Assembly: GCA_050256015.1 (NCBI GenBank)
Contig: JBFWIL010000104.1
Span: 1 to 8,532 of the forward strand
Length of the DNA: 8,532 nucleotides
Reading direction: 5' to 3'
From: JBFWIL01 sp050256015
Lineage (GTDB): Bacteria; Bacteroidota; Bacteroidia; Bacteroidales; Prolixibacteraceae
Every line of letters begins with the position of its first letter. Position 1 is the first letter of the stretch. The notes beneath the pieces are model-generated. The model worked only from the letters and a program-made list of their open reading frames with translations. It was not told the origin of the DNA and ran no database searches. Positions 8,075-8,532 of the stretch are shown in pieces. Both the position numbers and the translations under genes were made by a program.

Positions 8075-8107
8075 TTTGGTAGTTTTCTAAAACTTTCAAT
8101 ATCTTTG
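8075..8107 (+). promoter_or_regulatory. Bacteroidota-type sigma-ABfr promoter of the response regulator gene
   Basis: The -33 element TTTG (8075-8078) and the -7 element TATCTTTG (8100-8107) match the Bacteroidota consensus TTTG / TAnnTTTG at every fixed base, with a 21-nt spacer. Transcription would start near 8112-8115, leaving a leader of about 20 nt before the ATG at 8133. This is the only promoter of this quality I found in the window and indicates that the receiver gene is transcribed independently of the upstream enzyme genes. Confidence 0.75.
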
Positions 8108-8132
8108 TTTGGCACTCAAACGGCACATTACC

Positions 8133-8510
8133 ATGACAGATGAAGGCCCGTACATTCTGGTTGCAGAGGATGTTGAATCCAACTTCCTATACCTGAATGC
8201 TGTTTTAAGCAAGATCAAAGCCCGAATCTTTTGGGCAAAGAACGGACAGGAAGCTTTGGACATATTCCGCAGGGAAAAGCACATTGACCTGATCCTGATG
8301 GATCTGCAAATGCCCGAGATGAACGGATACGAAGCAACCCGTATTATCAAGCAGGAAAACAAACACATTCCCATTATTGCCCAAACCGCTTTTGCCATGG
8401 CCGATGACCGGGGTAAAGCCCTGGAAGCAGGATGTGACGATTACCTGCCCAAACCCATCAAATCAAAGGACCTGCTGAATACCGTAGAAAAATTCCTGAA
8501 CGGCCGTTAA
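8133..8510 (+). CDS. Stand-alone CheY-like response regulator receiver protein
   Basis: This 125-residue protein is a single receiver (REC) domain with no output domain. All signature residues are present: acidic pair Glu12-Asp13 (LVAEDVESN), phospho-acceptor Asp57 in LILMDLQMPEMNG, switch Thr85 in IIAQTAFAM, and Lys107 in LPKPI. The sequence style (AEDVESN, PIIAQTAFAM, AGCDDYLPKPI) resembles receiver domains attached to hybrid histidine kinases. It may therefore accept phosphate from a hybrid kinase and pass it on, or act by protein-protein contact; both are inference. The ATG at 8133 is preferred over an in-frame TTG at 8109, which overlaps the expected transcription start region just after the -7 element. 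No signal peptide is present, so it is cytoplasmic. It has its own promoter and follows a strong palindrome, so it probably is not part of the PUL operon. No kinase gene is in the window. Confidence 0.93.
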   Translation: MTDEGPYILVAEDVESNFLYLNAVLSKIKARIFWAKNGQEALDIFRREKHIDLILMDLQMPEMNGYEATRIIKQENKHIPIIAQTAFAMADDRGKALEAGCDDYLPKPIKSKDLLNTVEKFLNGR

Positions 8511-8526
8511 GCGGGAAAACACGCTT
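8509..8526 (+). terminator. Possible weak hairpin after the response regulator gene, at the window edge
   Basis: AAGCG (8509-8513), overlapping the stop codon, can pair with CGCTT (8522-8526), and G8515 with C8520 around an AAAA loop. The stem is short and interrupted, and only six bases follow before the window ends, so a U-tract cannot be checked. It is listed because it is the only structure after this gene; it may be chance. Confidence 0.2.
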
Positions 8527-8532
8527 CGTAAA

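Noticed and set aside
8034..8090. An 18-codon frame in front of the response regulator gene
   Set aside because: It runs through the -33 element of the promoter at 8075-8107, and has no other support.
1..8532. CRISPR arrays, insertion sequences, tRNA or rRNA genes, tandem repeats
   Set aside because: None seen on reading the window: no regularly spaced repeats, no transposase motifs and no tRNA or rRNA-like stretches; gaps between genes are short except 7885-8132.

Overview
The window looks like the downstream part of a Bacteroidota polysaccharide utilization locus (PUL). All genes seen are on the + strand. The evidence for the phylum is a SusC-type barrel end followed directly by a SusD-type surface lipoprotein, export-tagged carbohydrate enzymes, weak or absent Shine-Dalgarno sequences, and one clear Bacteroidota-type promoter (TTTG, 21 nt, TAnnTTTG). 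Genus cannot be given from this sequence.

Layout: bases 1-180 are the last 59 codons of a SusC/TonB-dependent receptor. Bases 206-2101 encode its SusD partner. A strong intrinsic terminator (2110-2147) follows. Then come three exported enzymes: a GH105 unsaturated glucuronyl/galacturonyl hydrolase (2169-3413), a two-domain alpha/beta-hydrolase esterase (3397-5382, overlapping GH105 by 17 nt), and a GH31 alpha-glycosidase (5437-7884). A 248-nt intergenic stretch holds a 28-nt perfect palindrome and a promoter. It leads to a stand-alone CheY-like receiver protein (8133-8510), which probably lies outside the PUL transcription unit.

Working model (inference): the SusC/SusD pair captures and imports oligosaccharides. 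In the periplasm the esterase removes ester groups, GH105 removes the 4,5-unsaturated uronic acid left by a polysaccharide lyase, and GH31 removes an alpha-linked sugar. No lyase, sulfatase, hybrid two-component sensor or sigma/anti-sigma pair is visible, so the target can only be narrowed to a decorated, uronic-acid-containing glycan.

No clearly new system was found. The points most worth a second look are the terminator between the transporter genes and the enzyme genes with no visible promoter after it, the degenerate and apparently shortened second hydrolase domain of the esterase, the palindrome without a U-tract, and the output-less response regulator at the PUL edge.
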